A stretch of DNA of 64,000 nt from Bog-756 sp963837805 (GTDB taxonomy: Bacteria > Actinomycetota > Acidimicrobiia > Acidimicrobiales > RAAP-2). Within the stretch, counting starts at the first letter, position 1, and each line of letters starts with the position of its first letter. The stretch lies in the NCBI GenBank assembly GCA_963837805.1, contig CAWIOU010000035.1, positions 186,001-250,000 on the forward strand, written 5' to 3'. Of this stretch, positions 34,844-43,287 are shown piece after piece. Under the pieces are notes generated by a model. That model saw nothing but the letters and a program-made list of their open reading frames with translations. It ran no database searches and had not been told where the DNA came from. A program made the position numbers and the translations under genes.

Positions 34844-35389
34844 TCATGCAGACCGGCTCAGGGGCACAGCCGGGTCGAGCAGTTCGGTCGCCAGTCGCAG
34901 GACGGCACGCACGTCCGTCGCCGAGTCGGGGTTGTACAGGGGTCCCGCTCCGTCGCCCAACAGGTGGTTCACCAGGGCAACTCCACGGGCGGGGACGGGG
35001 AGGGGGGTCGTGAGGGCCAGGACCATCGCTCGCACCTCGTCCTCGGCGGCGATGATGCGTTGACGACACAGGCGGACGCCGGGGTCCCGCATCACCGGTG
35101 GCCGGTGAACCTGCACCAGGATTGACTCCCAGCTCCGGGCCAGTGCCCCCCGCACGAGCGGTGACACGAGATGCCCGGCCCGGGCGGCCAGCAGCCCGCT
35201 CGACTCAGGGGGGACCCCCGAGGCCAGTTGCCGGTCGAGGCGGGAGGCGGCCAGTCGAGCCAGCAGGCGGCGCCCTGTCCCATTGGTTTGCGAATGCAGC
35301 GTCGCCGGATCGCCGGGATCGCTGAACAGCACCAGGGTGGGTCCGGTCCGGTTCCCTCCCCACCGGTCGCGGTCGTGGTCGTTGACCAT
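34844..35389 (-). CDS. Conserved actinobacterial hypothetical protein
   Basis: 181 residues from ATG 35389; an in-frame ATG at 35473 would add 28 residues with weaker codon bias. Helical, Arg/Leu-rich. The second half, VRLCRQRIIAAEDEVRAMVL and GPLYNPDSATDVRAVLRLATE, resembles a short hypothetical family I recall as frequent in actinobacteria, with no assigned function. Divergent from the GlxA-like regulator. Confidence 0.55.
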   Translation of the reverse strand: MVNDHDRDRWGGNRTGPTLVLFSDPGDPATLHSQTNGTGRRLLARLAASRLDRQLASGVPPESSGLLAARAGHLVSPLVRGALARSWESILVQVHRPPVMRDPGVRLCRQRIIAAEDEVRAMVLALTTPLPVPARGVALVNHLLGDGAGPLYNPDSATDVRAVLRLATELLDPAVPLSRSA

Positions 35390-35513
35390 CCGACGTTGCT
35401 GCCGACTGGCCGCGGTTCGATCTTGAGTACTGCAGTCGTGGCCGGCGATGGCGTGGGTCCGATGAAATGACATAACCGCATCATGCGCTCAGCAGGCGAG
35501 GAGGGAAAGTGGC

Positions 35514-36569
35514 ATGATCGACATAGTGCGCGATAATCCTGCCAATCCATGGAGGCGCTCCCGACGATCCGGAAGCGAAACCGGGCGCCACCGCGTCGCC
35601 GGCCGCAAACCCCACCGTGTCGGGCTCGTGGTCTACGACGGTCTGGCCACGTTCGAACTCGGCGTGGCCTGTGACGTCTTCGGCGGCAACCCGGTCGAGA
35701 CCGGCGGCGTCCCGTGGTACCAGTTGGCGCTGTGCGGAGCGGCACGCGCTCCAGTCACCGTGGACGTCGGCTTCCAGATGCAGCCGACCTTCGGCCTGGA
35801 GAGGCTGCGCCGTGTCGACACGATCGTGGTGCCCCCGACCGATTGCGTGGAGGGGGTTCCGGGCGAGGTGTTCGCCGAGCTCAGGCGGGCACACGCCCGA
35901 GGCTGCCGCATCATCTCGCTCTGTACCGGCGCCTTCGTGCTCGCCGAGGCAGGTCTGCTCGACGGCCGGCGGGCGACCACCCACTGGTCGGAGTGTGACG
36001 ATCTGGCCAGACACTATCCGGGGATCACCGTCGACCCGGGGGTCCTCTACGTCGACGAGGGTGACATCCTGACGGCAGCCGGGAGCGCGGCCAGTATCGA
36101 TCTCTGCCTCCACGTCGTGCGTCAGGACTTCGGCGCCGAGATCGCCACCCGGCTGGCCCGTGAGATGGTCGTCCCGCCCCAGCGCGACGGAGGCCAGGCC
36201 CAGTACATCGATGCGCCGATGCCGGTGCTCGAGCCGTCCAACCTCTTCGCCGACACCCTGGCGTGGGCGCAGGAACATCTGAGCGAACCACTGAGTGTCG
36301 ACGACCTGGCCACCCGATCGGCGATGAGCCCGCGAACGTTCGCCCGGCGGTTCCTGGCCGTCAACGGAACGACCCCGCACCAGTGGCTGCAGGGACAACG
36401 GGTCCGGCTCGCCCAACGGCTCCTCGAAATGAGTGACCTACCGATCGAGGCGGTGGCGCAGAGCAGCGGCTTCTGCACGGCCGGTAATCTCCGGAAACAC
36501 TTCAGCCGGGCGATGCACACCAGTCCGCAGGCCTATCGCCGGACGTTCCAGGACCGGCACGAAGCCTGA
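35514..36569 (+). CDS. GlxA-type transcriptional regulator (DJ-1/PfpI plus AraC helix-turn-helix)
   Basis: 351 residues. The N-terminal DJ-1/PfpI-like domain (about 35-205) includes VGLVVYDGLATFELGVACDV and the nucleophile-type ISLCTGAFVLAEAGLLDGR and ATTHW. The C-terminal AraC domain (about 245-345) has two helix-turn-helix units: SVDDLATRSAMSPRTFARRF and PIEAVAQSSGFCTAGNLRKH. Regulators of this type often control nitrogen-compound or aldehyde genes; target unknown. ATG 35514 has GGAGGG eight bases upstream. The N-terminal 30 residues are Arg-rich. Confidence 0.88.
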   Translation: MIDIVRDNPANPWRRSRRSGSETGRHRVAGRKPHRVGLVVYDGLATFELGVACDVFGGNPVETGGVPWYQLALCGAARAPVTVDVGFQMQPTFGLERLRRVDTIVVPPTDCVEGVPGEVFAELRRAHARGCRIISLCTGAFVLAEAGLLDGRRATTHWSECDDLARHYPGITVDPGVLYVDEGDILTAAGSAASIDLCLHVVRQDFGAEIATRLAREMVVPPQRDGGQAQYIDAPMPVLEPSNLFADTLAWAQEHLSEPLSVDDLATRSAMSPRTFARRFLAVNGTTPHQWLQGQRVRLAQRLLEMSDLPIEAVAQSSGFCTAGNLRKHFSRAMHTSPQAYRRTFQDRHEA

Positions 36570-36590
36570 CCGGCCGCCAACAACTCGCGG

Positions 36591-37337
36591 CTAGCGGCGC
36601 ACCGTCCGCCAACAACGACAGCCCATGGGCATCTCCACGACATCCCCGCCGGCCACGGCGTCGGTGACCGTTCGAATGCGGGCGAGCTCCCGTTCCCGCT
36701 GGTCACGACTCATGGTGATCAGGGAGCTGTAGGTGCCGGCCAGTCCGACCAGATCCTCCGGCGTCATGGGCTTCGACCAGGTGATCGTGCAACTCTCGAG
36801 ATCGACAAAGGGTGAGTGGGGAGGGAGATCGAACTGGTGACGGCTCTGGCGATCCTTCCGATCGCCAGGGGACGGATCGCGGGTACCCAGCAGGTCTGCC
36901 ACCCAGTCGACCGACCGGTCGGCTCCATTCCAGATGACGCCGAGGACGCCGCCGGGGCGAAGGACCCGGCCGACGTCGGCAATGGTTCGATCAGGATCCA
37001 TCCAGTGCCAGGCGGACGAAACCATGAGGGCGTCGAGTGTGTCGGATCGGATCGGGAGCTGCTCGGCCCGGCACCGGAGCGCCGACACCTCGGGTGACCG
37101 CCGGGTGAGTACCTCGAGCATCCGGGCGTCCGGCTCGAGGGCCACCACCCTCCGAGCGCGCTTGACGAGCACCCGTGTGAGCGCGCCGGTCCCGGCACCG
37201 AGGTCAGCTGCGAGCTCGCAGGGCGAGCGCAGGATCCATTCCACGGCCCCAACCGGAGGTCCGGGCCGATAGCGATCGTAGGCTTCGGCCACGGATCCGA
37301 ACGAGGAGGCCCGCTGCGCAGTTCCCGACGGTGCCAT
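36591..37337 (-). CDS. Class I SAM-dependent methyltransferase
   Basis: About 248 residues from ATG 37337 (a GTG nine codons earlier is possible). SSFGSVAEAYDRYRPGPP is the lead-in of the ubiquinone/small-molecule methyltransferase group; motif I is AADLGAGTGALTRVL, followed by VVALEPDARML, MVSSAWHWMDPD and VLRPGGVLGVIWNG. All SAM-binding parts are intact. Substrate unknown. Downstream of the HtrA-like gene on the same strand, 80 bases away. Confidence 0.85.
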   Translation of the reverse strand: MAPSGTAQRASSFGSVAEAYDRYRPGPPVGAVEWILRSPCELAADLGAGTGALTRVLVKRARRVVALEPDARMLEVLTRRSPEVSALRCRAEQLPIRSDTLDALMVSSAWHWMDPDRTIADVGRVLRPGGVLGVIWNGADRSVDWVADLLGTRDPSPGDRKDRQSRHQFDLPPHSPFVDLESCTITWSKPMTPEDLVGLAGTYSSLITMSRDQRERELARIRTVTDAVAGGDVVEMPMGCRCWRTVRR

Positions 37338-37417
37338 CCGCTGGAGCGTACCGGCCCGCTCCACCGGGCGGGCATCAGCCAGCCGCGGCCAGCCCGATGC
37401 CCACGCCCGCGGCGGAA

Positions 37418-38392
37418 TCAGTCGTCACTACGAAGTTCTTCGGGCGTGGCGATCACGTCGACCAGGACTTCGGATCGAAGCAGCGTCAACGTCAAGGGCT
37501 GACCGATGGCATCGCCAAGCATCAGTCGCTGCAACGACTTGGCCCCGGTGACAGGCTCACCGTTGGCGCTGACCAAGAGGTCGTTCCGCTCCAATCCGGC
37601 CTTTGCCGCCGGTCCTCCCTCTACGACCTGCTCGATGCGCATCCCGGTCTTCTGATCGAGCCGGAGGGCCAAGGTCGGCGGGAGCGGAGCCGGTGTCCCC
37701 GCCAATCCCAGATAGGCCCTGCGGACGTAACCCGCGGCCACCAGGGTGGCGACGATCTGCCGGGTGATCTCATTGATGGGAATGGCCAGGCCGACCCCCA
37801 TGCCGGCAACCGCGGTGTTGATACCCACGACCTGACCCGAAGCGACGACAAGGGCCCCACCCGAGTTTCCCGGGTTCAATGCGGCGTCGGTCTGAATGAC
37901 ATCATCGACGATCCGGGTCGCACTCCCGGATTGGGTCGGCAGCGAGCGCCCCAAGGCACTCACGACGCCAGCGGTGATCGTGCCCGCCAATCCGAGGGGA
38001 TTGCCGACGGCGACAACCAGTTGCCCCACTCTGAGCTGCGAGGCCTCGCCCAGCACGGCGGGCGCCGGGGTTGGACCATCGGCGCGGATCACGGCCAGGT
38101 CAGACAGGGGATCGGTGCCGATCACGCGGAACGGGACGGTGGTGCCGTCGGCGAATGCCACCTGACCGCCCTCTGCCTTTCCGACGACGTGGGCGTTGGT
38201 GAGCAGGAAGCCGTCGTTGGTGAACACGACCGCCGAGCCAGCACCGGTGGCGATCCTCCCGTCGCGGCGGCGTTGGGAGACCTGCAAGGCAGCCACCCGG
38301 GGGGTCAATTGTTCGGCAACCGACACCACGACCTGGGAGTACGCGTCAAGAGCCGCCACGTCTTCGGACGGCCGAGTGAGGGTATCTGTCAT
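37418..38392 (-). CDS. HtrA/DegP-like trypsin-type protease with PDZ domain, no export signal
   Basis: 324 residues. The protease domain (about 20-210) has the triad H68 (LLTNAHVV), D98 (PLSDLAVI) and S177 (NPGNSGGAL). A C-terminal PDZ domain (about 225-320) ends in LLRSEVLVDVIATPEEL. Unlike most HtrA proteins it has no signal peptide or membrane anchor, so it should work in the cytoplasm. ATG preceded by AAGGAG. Its leader carries three ATTAC direct repeats. Known cytosolic HtrA-like proteins exist, but roles vary. Confidence 0.88.
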   Translation of the reverse strand: MTDTLTRPSEDVAALDAYSQVVVSVAEQLTPRVAALQVSQRRRDGRIATGAGSAVVFTNDGFLLTNAHVVGKAEGGQVAFADGTTVPFRVIGTDPLSDLAVIRADGPTPAPAVLGEASQLRVGQLVVAVGNPLGLAGTITAGVVSALGRSLPTQSGSATRIVDDVIQTDAALNPGNSGGALVVASGQVVGINTAVAGMGVGLAIPINEITRQIVATLVAAGYVRRAYLGLAGTPAPLPPTLALRLDQKTGMRIEQVVEGGPAAKAGLERNDLLVSANGEPVTGAKSLQRLMLGDAIGQPLTLTLLRSEVLVDVIATPEELRSDD

Positions 38393-38403
38393 GGGGACTC
38401 CTT

Positions 38404-38424
38404 ATTACACAATTACAGCATTAC
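38404..38424. repeat. Three ATTAC direct repeats at 8-base intervals in the protease leader
   Basis: ATTAC at 38404-38408, 38412-38416 and 38420-38424, exact 8-base spacing, in an AT-rich patch ending at the AAGGAG ribosome site of the HtrA-like gene. CTTATA at 38423-38428 reads TATAAG on the coding strand, a possible -10. May be a regulator site or promoter feature. Confidence 0.4.
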
Positions 38425-38580
38425 TTATACCGGGATCTGGGTGCTGTCGTGACGCGAGATGGTGGCATCGGCGGCCCGGGCATGGGCCTGTTCACGGTCG
38501 CAGGGAGTCAAACGTGGCTCTGAGCTGGAACCCGACGCCCGGGGTGGTGGGCAGAACGAAGGGTTTGGTTGCTGTTGTGG

Positions 38581-40641
38581 TCACCAGAGCCCGCGGAGAT
38601 CAGTGTCGACCGCACTGGAGACCGGAACGGTGGCGGCCGGGACGGAGAGATCGATCGCAGTGCGGATGGCTCTGTGGTCCAAGAGCTCATCCACGCTCGG
38701 AGGGAGGAAGCGCGTCCGTTGGGCATAGCTGTGCTTGTCCGTCCAGCCGGCCGGATCTCCGTGGTGATAGCGCAACGGCGCATACATATGCAGATGCTTT
38801 CGAGCACGGGTCAGTGCCACGTAGAAGAGCCGACGCTCTTCATCCACGCTCTCCTGGTCACCGGTAGCCATATCGGACGGAAAGGCCCCGTCGGCCGCAT
38901 GGATCAGGTGGACCACGGCCCACTCCCCTCCCTTGGCCGAGTGCACGGTGGAAAGCGTGAGCCAGTCGTCGTCCAGGGTCGGCTTGCCGGCCAAGTCCCC
39001 GGTCGAGGCCGGGGGATCGAGGGTGAGATCGGCAATGAAGCCTTCGCTGTCGGCATAGGCGGATGCCAGACCGGCCAGGGCGTCGAGATCGGCGAGTCGC
39101 GGCTCCGGATGGTCATAGCGGCGTCGAATCATCGGCTCGAGAGCGTGGCGCAGCGCCTCCACTTGAGCTCCCGGAGGAAGTCCGGATCCACGGCATGCCC
39201 CGAGTCCAGCGGCAATCCGACGCAGATCCTCCACCGACCGGCGCACGCTCCGCTCTGCCGTCGGATTCGAACAGAATGCAGCCAGAGGGTTCGGACCACC
39301 CCGGTCCGGAGTTCGTACACCGAGGGATTCCACGATCCGGTTCGCTGATCCCGGTCCGACTCCGTCGGCCATCTGCAGAACGCGCATCCATGCCAGTTCG
39401 TCCCATGGGTTCCCAACGACGCGGAGGGCGGCGAGCAGGTCGCGAACATGGGCGGCCTCGAGGAACCGGAGCCCGCCGAACTTCACAAACGGGATATTGC
39501 GCCGTCCGAGCTCAACCTCGAGTAGATCACTGTGATGAGAGGTGCGGAACAGGACAACCTGGTCCTTCAGCGCGGTTCCCGACTCATGGTGTTCCAGGAT
39601 GGTGTGGCACACGGCCTCGGCCTGGCTCTGCTGGTCGGGGCAGGTGGCCAGGACGGGACGTACTCCGCCACCGTCCTCGCTCCACAATTGCTTTCGATAT
39701 CCTTCCCCGGAACCGGCGATCACCGCGTTGGCGAGGTCGAGTATGGGACCGGTTGAACGGTAATTCTGTTCCAGCGTGATCGTCGTGGCGCCGGGAAAGT
39801 GGGTGGGAAAGTCCAAGATATTGCGAACCGTGGCGGCCCGAAACGAGTAGATGGCCTGCGCGTCGTCGCCCACCACGGTGAGGCGGGCATCCGTGGTCCG
39901 GAGGGCCCGCAGGATGTCCGCCTGAACGACACTCGTATCTTGATACTCGTCAACCAGCACATGATCGAAGCCCGCGGCCAGCACCGGGCCGACATCGCGA
40001 TCGAGCACCGCGGCACGCCAATGCAACAGCAGGTCTTCGAAGTCCAGGAGGTGTTGCGCTCGCTTGCGTTCGGTATAGGCCGAAAAGATCGCACGCAAAC
40101 CTTCGATGTCGTCTGCGCACCAAGGGAAGGTGCGGAGCACGGTGTCCTCGAGCGTCACCTGACTACTCACGACGCGGGAGTAGATCGCCGTCACCGTCTC
40201 CGTACGGGGAAACCGATGGCGCGCACTGGCGGCGATCGGTGAGCGAACCAGGCCGATCAGGTCGCGGACGTCGCCCGGATCGAGCACGCTGAAACCCTCG
40301 GCCAAGCCGAGCGCTGCCCGATACCGGCGCAGGACACGATGGGCAACCGAATGAAATGTCCCCGCCTCCACCCGCCTTGCTGAAGCCGGATCTGCGATCT
40401 GTCCCGCCCGCCGAATCAGTTCCGCCGCCGCACGGCGACTGAACGTGACCAGCAGGATCCTCTCGGGCGCCACCCCGTCGTCGAGGAGCCGCGCCAGCCG
40501 GCTCACCAGTGTCCGGGTCTTGCCGGTACCGGCACCAGCCACGATCAGCAGGGGGCCACCCTCGTGGTCGACGGCCCTTCGCTGCTCCTCGTTCAGTCCC
40601 TTTGCCCACTGCGGGGCCTCGGACGCGATCGTGGTCGTCAC
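38581..40641 (-). CDS. UvrD/Rep-type (superfamily 1A) DNA helicase
   Basis: 686-residue 3'-5' helicase. Motifs in order: Q-motif LNEEQRRAVDH, Walker A GAGTGKTRTL, Ia VTFSRRAAAELIRR, II VLVDEYQDTS, III VVGDDAQAIYSFRAA, IV LEQNYRST, V LSTVHSAKGGEWAVVH and VI ERRLFYVALTRARKHL. Length and order fit UvrD/PcrA-like proteins, though shorter than PcrA. A consensus SOS box lies 22 bases before the GTG start, so it should be DNA-damage induced. No nuclease or partner gene adjoins. Confidence 0.92.
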   Translation of the reverse strand: MTTTIASEAPQWAKGLNEEQRRAVDHEGGPLLIVAGAGTGKTRTLVSRLARLLDDGVAPERILLVTFSRRAAAELIRRAGQIADPASARRVEAGTFHSVAHRVLRRYRAALGLAEGFSVLDPGDVRDLIGLVRSPIAASARHRFPRTETVTAIYSRVVSSQVTLEDTVLRTFPWCADDIEGLRAIFSAYTERKRAQHLLDFEDLLLHWRAAVLDRDVGPVLAAGFDHVLVDEYQDTSVVQADILRALRTTDARLTVVGDDAQAIYSFRAATVRNILDFPTHFPGATTITLEQNYRSTGPILDLANAVIAGSGEGYRKQLWSEDGGGVRPVLATCPDQQSQAEAVCHTILEHHESGTALKDQVVLFRTSHHSDLLEVELGRRNIPFVKFGGLRFLEAAHVRDLLAALRVVGNPWDELAWMRVLQMADGVGPGSANRIVESLGVRTPDRGGPNPLAAFCSNPTAERSVRRSVEDLRRIAAGLGACRGSGLPPGAQVEALRHALEPMIRRRYDHPEPRLADLDALAGLASAYADSEGFIADLTLDPPASTGDLAGKPTLDDDWLTLSTVHSAKGGEWAVVHLIHAADGAFPSDMATGDQESVDEERRLFYVALTRARKHLHMYAPLRYHHGDPAGWTDKHSYAQRTRFLPPSVDELLDHRAIRTAIDLSVPAATVPVSSAVDTDLRGLW

Positions 40642-40662
40642 AGACTCACTGTAGCCCAGTTA

Positions 40663-40676
40663 CGAACGTATGTTCG
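40663..40676. promoter_or_regulatory. LexA (SOS) box upstream of the helicase gene
   Basis: CGAACGTATGTTCG matches exactly the CGAAC-N4-GTTCG consensus bound by LexA in actinobacteria and Bacillus. It is 22 bases ahead of the helicase start, where a repressor would block transcription. Only this copy of the box was noticed in the window. Confidence 0.8.
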
Positions 40677-40824
40677 ATTCGGTCGACACCGATCGACCGG
40701 GACGTGCGTTCCAGTGGCCCTGTCCGGGCGCAGCCCGGGGACTGGATGGCGAGACCACTCCCGCCCCGGCATTTTCGTCGGGCGGCATCTTGCTGATGGT
40801 TGGCGATCCACGTAGGTTCTCCCT

Positions 40825-40950
40825 GTGAGCGAGCACGTATATCTGTCCTCTGGCACCACTTGCGGCCTTGCCCGATGCGGGCTGGAGCGATCCTTGTCGG
40901 CCGGGCTCGCCGAGGACGAGAAGACCGAGGGTAGGGACGGCCCACCATGA
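40825..40950 (+). CDS. Possible 41-residue small protein overlapping the next gene
   Basis: GTG 40825 opens a 41-codon frame (MSEHVYLSSGTTCGLARCGL...) whose TGA overlaps the ATG at 40947 as ATGA. Ribosome site is weak and codon bias modest. The overlap is the main argument; product not recognised. Confidence 0.25.
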   Translation: MSEHVYLSSGTTCGLARCGLERSLSAGLAEDEKTEGRDGPP

Positions 40951-41276
40951 CCAATTTGGAGCGCTCGGACGACTTCTCCGGAGCACTTCTTGCCTCCGTG
41001 CTCGAACTGCTCGCAGAGCGGAAGGTCAATCGTCCGGGGGTAGCACTGATCCTGTCGCCGGACGATCTCGCCTCTTCCTGGGATCTTGTGGCTGAGTCGG
41101 TCGCATTGCCTGATCCTCCAGAGCAACCAGATGCCGGCGAAGAGGTTGCGAGCACGTACTGGTATGAGCAAGCGCTGGGCGACCTCCTCGGCCGAGGTGT
41201 TCTCTCGGAGCTCGAAGACCACTCGTTCCGGGTCTCGGATCTCGAGACCTTGTTGCGATCCCGGGGCGCTCACTAA
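40947..41276 (+). CDS. Hypothetical protein (109 residues)
   Basis: No family recognised. Acidic, with helical segments such as FSGALLASVLELLAERKVNR and a WYEQALGDLLGRGVLSELED stretch that looks like a winged-helix-sized fold, but I cannot confirm a DNA-binding helix. It sits alone between the SOS-controlled helicase (divergent) and tRNA-Thr (convergent). Third-position GC is lower than in the core genes around it, so recent acquisition is possible. Confidence 0.5.
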   Translation: MTNLERSDDFSGALLASVLELLAERKVNRPGVALILSPDDLASSWDLVAESVALPDPPEQPDAGEEVASTYWYEQALGDLLGRGVLSELEDHSFRVSDLETLLRSRGAH

Positions 41277-41335
41277 CAGGGTCGTCGCACAGCGGCAACG
41301 ACCTTTCTAAGCAAAATTTAGTTCCACTGCACTGG

Positions 41336-41408
41336 AGCCTGGGAGGAGAATCGAACTCCTGACCTACGCATTACGAGTGCGTTGCTCTACCGACTGAGCT
41401 ACCCAGGC
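41336..41408 (-). tRNA. tRNA-Thr (anticodon CGT)
   Basis: Cloverleaf on the minus strand. Acceptor GCCTGGG (41402-41408) pairs with CCCAGGC (41337-41343); D arm contains AGCTCAGTCGGTAGAGC; anticodon stem ACGCA/TGCGT encloses loop CTCGTAA, anticodon CGT; T arm AGGAGTTCGATTCTCCT. The 3' CCA is not encoded. 73 bases. Reads ACG codons. Confidence 0.96.
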
Positions 41409-41510
41409 GCGGTGGGCCAGGCTATCCGAACGGCGGCGTCGCCCTGGATGACAACCATCCCGGCGGTCGGTGTCGAGCACCCCTGAGCCGGCCCGGCCGG
41501 TCCGTCTCGC

Positions 41511-42644
41511 TCATTCGGTCATCCCCGACAGCTCGACCATCAGCGAGTCCATCAGCAGGGACTCGTTGACGTTGCGCCCGAGCGCCTCCGACGCCCGGTC
41601 GATCGCCTCGATTTGCCGCACCGCCCGATGACTCTCGCTGGCCCCGCCCGGCGTGCCGGCCGTAGGGCCGGACTCGGTCACCGCCACCAGGCGGTCACGG
41701 AACATCCCGGCCAGGATGGCCAAGCCCAAGCGCAGATCCTCGGTCCGCCATCGCCGCTCCTCCCGTTTGTGCCGGTCCTCGATCTGCCTTCGCCCCTGGA
41801 CGCCCTTGGCCCCCATCAGCTCTGCCTGCTCGGCCAGGGTGGCGAGCTCTTGGGAGTGCAGTTCACGTAACGGGGCCAAGCCCTCGTCCACCGAGGCCAG
41901 CAGTTCGTTCGACATCTCGGCCGCCACCGCACCGGTTCCGTCCAAACGCGAGGGCACCGCCCGCCATTGATCCTGACGGGCTGCGAAGCCGGCGTCGCTG
42001 ATCAGCAGGAGGGCCCGGTCGAGGCGTCCCCCGGAAGCCCGGGCCACCGACTCGGCGTGGCCACGTTCGACCCCGCGGGCCGCCAACAAGTCGACCACCG
42101 CGGCATCGGGAACCGGGTCGAACGGGACCAGCAGGCACCGGCTCACGATGGTGGCCAGGGTCGGCGGGAGGTCGTCGGCCACCAGGATGAACACGGTCGA
42201 GGGAGGCGGCTCTTCCACCGTCTTGAGGAGAGCGGGCGCGGCCTTGACGGCCAGATGCACATCGGTGACCACGAGCACCTGACGGGACGATTCGAGGGGT
42301 CGCCGTTGGGCCCGGGTCACGATTCCCCGCGCCTCGTCGACATCGAGTGCGGCGCCGGTCCGCTCCACCACCACCAGGTCGGGGTGGGTTCCGGCCAGGA
42401 CCCGCCGACAGGTGTTGCACTCCCCGCACCCGCCCCGCGGGCAGAGGAGGGCGGCCGCCATACCTCGCGCCGCGGCCAGCTTGCCGGACCCCGGTGGACC
42501 GTGCAGCAGGTAGGCGTGGACCGGATGCCGCGCCGCGGCGGTCAACTGGGCCACTGCCCTTGGTTGACCCACCACTCCGTCGAACAGGGCCGGCACGGGC
42601 ACCGACGAGGGATCAACGGCCTCGGTGATCTCCGGCTCACCCAT
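41511..42644 (-). CDS. holB: DNA polymerase III subunit delta'
   Basis: About 377 residues from ATG 42644; part of the clamp loader. Walker A YLLHGPPGSGKLAAA, zinc module CPRGGCGECNTCRR (four Cys), VVTDVHLAVKAAPALLKTVEEPP (sensor and linker region) and SRCLLVPF, the SRC motif, identify delta'. The start overlaps tmk by 8 bases; a GTG three codons earlier is possible. The C-terminal third is the helical collar domain and carries a basic stretch (DRHKREERRWR). The tmk-holB pair is widely conserved. Confidence 0.92.
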   Translation of the reverse strand: MGEPEITEAVDPSSVPVPALFDGVVGQPRAVAQLTAAARHPVHAYLLHGPPGSGKLAAARGMAAALLCPRGGCGECNTCRRVLAGTHPDLVVVERTGAALDVDEARGIVTRAQRRPLESSRQVLVVTDVHLAVKAAPALLKTVEEPPPSTVFILVADDLPPTLATIVSRCLLVPFDPVPDAAVVDLLAARGVERGHAESVARASGGRLDRALLLISDAGFAARQDQWRAVPSRLDGTGAVAAEMSNELLASVDEGLAPLRELHSQELATLAEQAELMGAKGVQGRRQIEDRHKREERRWRTEDLRLGLAILAGMFRDRLVAVTESGPTAGTPGGASESHRAVRQIEAIDRASEALGRNVNESLLMDSLMVELSGMTE

Positions 42645-43281
42645 CCCGGTCACCGCCACCCGGCCCGGGGCCGACGATGTCGCCGACCCCCGACCACACC
42701 GCGGCCGCCACCTCGGCCTCCGACCCGGTGCCGTCGACCACCAACCAGGGCGTCGCCGCCTCTGCGACCAGACACCGGTACCCGTCGGCCACCCGTTGCT
42801 GGAAGCCGTCGCCCTCGACCTCGAGCCGGTCGCCGAAGCTGCCGCTCCGCCGGTGTGACGCCAACGCAACCGGGACATCGATGAGCACGTTCAGGTCCGG
42901 TTCGACTCCTCCGGTGGCCCACCGGATCAACTGGGCCAGCTGGTCGCGTTCGAGGCCCCGCCCCCACCCCTGGTAGGCCATGGTGGAGGCGGAGAACCGA
43001 TCGGTCACCACCCAGGTTCCGGCATCGAGTGCCGGCATCACCACCTCGGCGAGGTGCTGGGCCCGGTCGGCCGCCATCAGCAGCGCCTCGGACCGCTCGC
43101 TGACCGGGGGCTGATCTCCTCCGAGAAGAAGCTGGCGGAGGGCGGATCCCAACCTGGTGGCGCCCGGTTCGAAGGTCAGGATGGCGCCCAGCCGTTCGGC
43201 CAGCAGCCGGGCCTGGGTGGACTTGCCGCAACCGTCGATTCCCTCGAGCGCGATCAGGCGACCCCGTCGGCCATCGCCCAC
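42637..43281 (-). CDS. tmk: dTMP kinase
   Basis: 214 residues. P-loop ALEGIDGCGKSTQARLLAE, DR(Y/F) motif TWVVTDRFSASTMAYQGWGR, and PDLNVLIDVPVALA identify thymidylate kinase. The lid region lacks the Arg-rich pattern of E. coli type, as usual in Gram-positives. GTG start six bases after the topA stop; overlap with holB shows a topA-tmk-holB transcript. Confidence 0.94.
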   Translation of the reverse strand: MGDGRRGRLIALEGIDGCGKSTQARLLAERLGAILTFEPGATRLGSALRQLLLGGDQPPVSERSEALLMAADRAQHLAEVVMPALDAGTWVVTDRFSASTMAYQGWGRGLERDQLAQLIRWATGGVEPDLNVLIDVPVALASHRRSGSFGDRLEVEGDGFQQRVADGYRCLVAEAATPWLVVDGTGSEAEVAAAVWSGVGDIVGPGPGGGDRDG

Positions 43282-43287
43282 CCTCGA

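Noticed and set aside
38581..41276. The UvrD-like helicase plus neighbour as a defence system
   Set aside because: No nuclease, reverse transcriptase or other defence partner adjoins; an SOS box points to ordinary DNA repair.
41336..41408. tRNA-Thr as an integration site of a mobile element
   Set aside because: No integrase and no repeat of the tRNA 3' end was noticed nearby; flanking genes are chromosomal.
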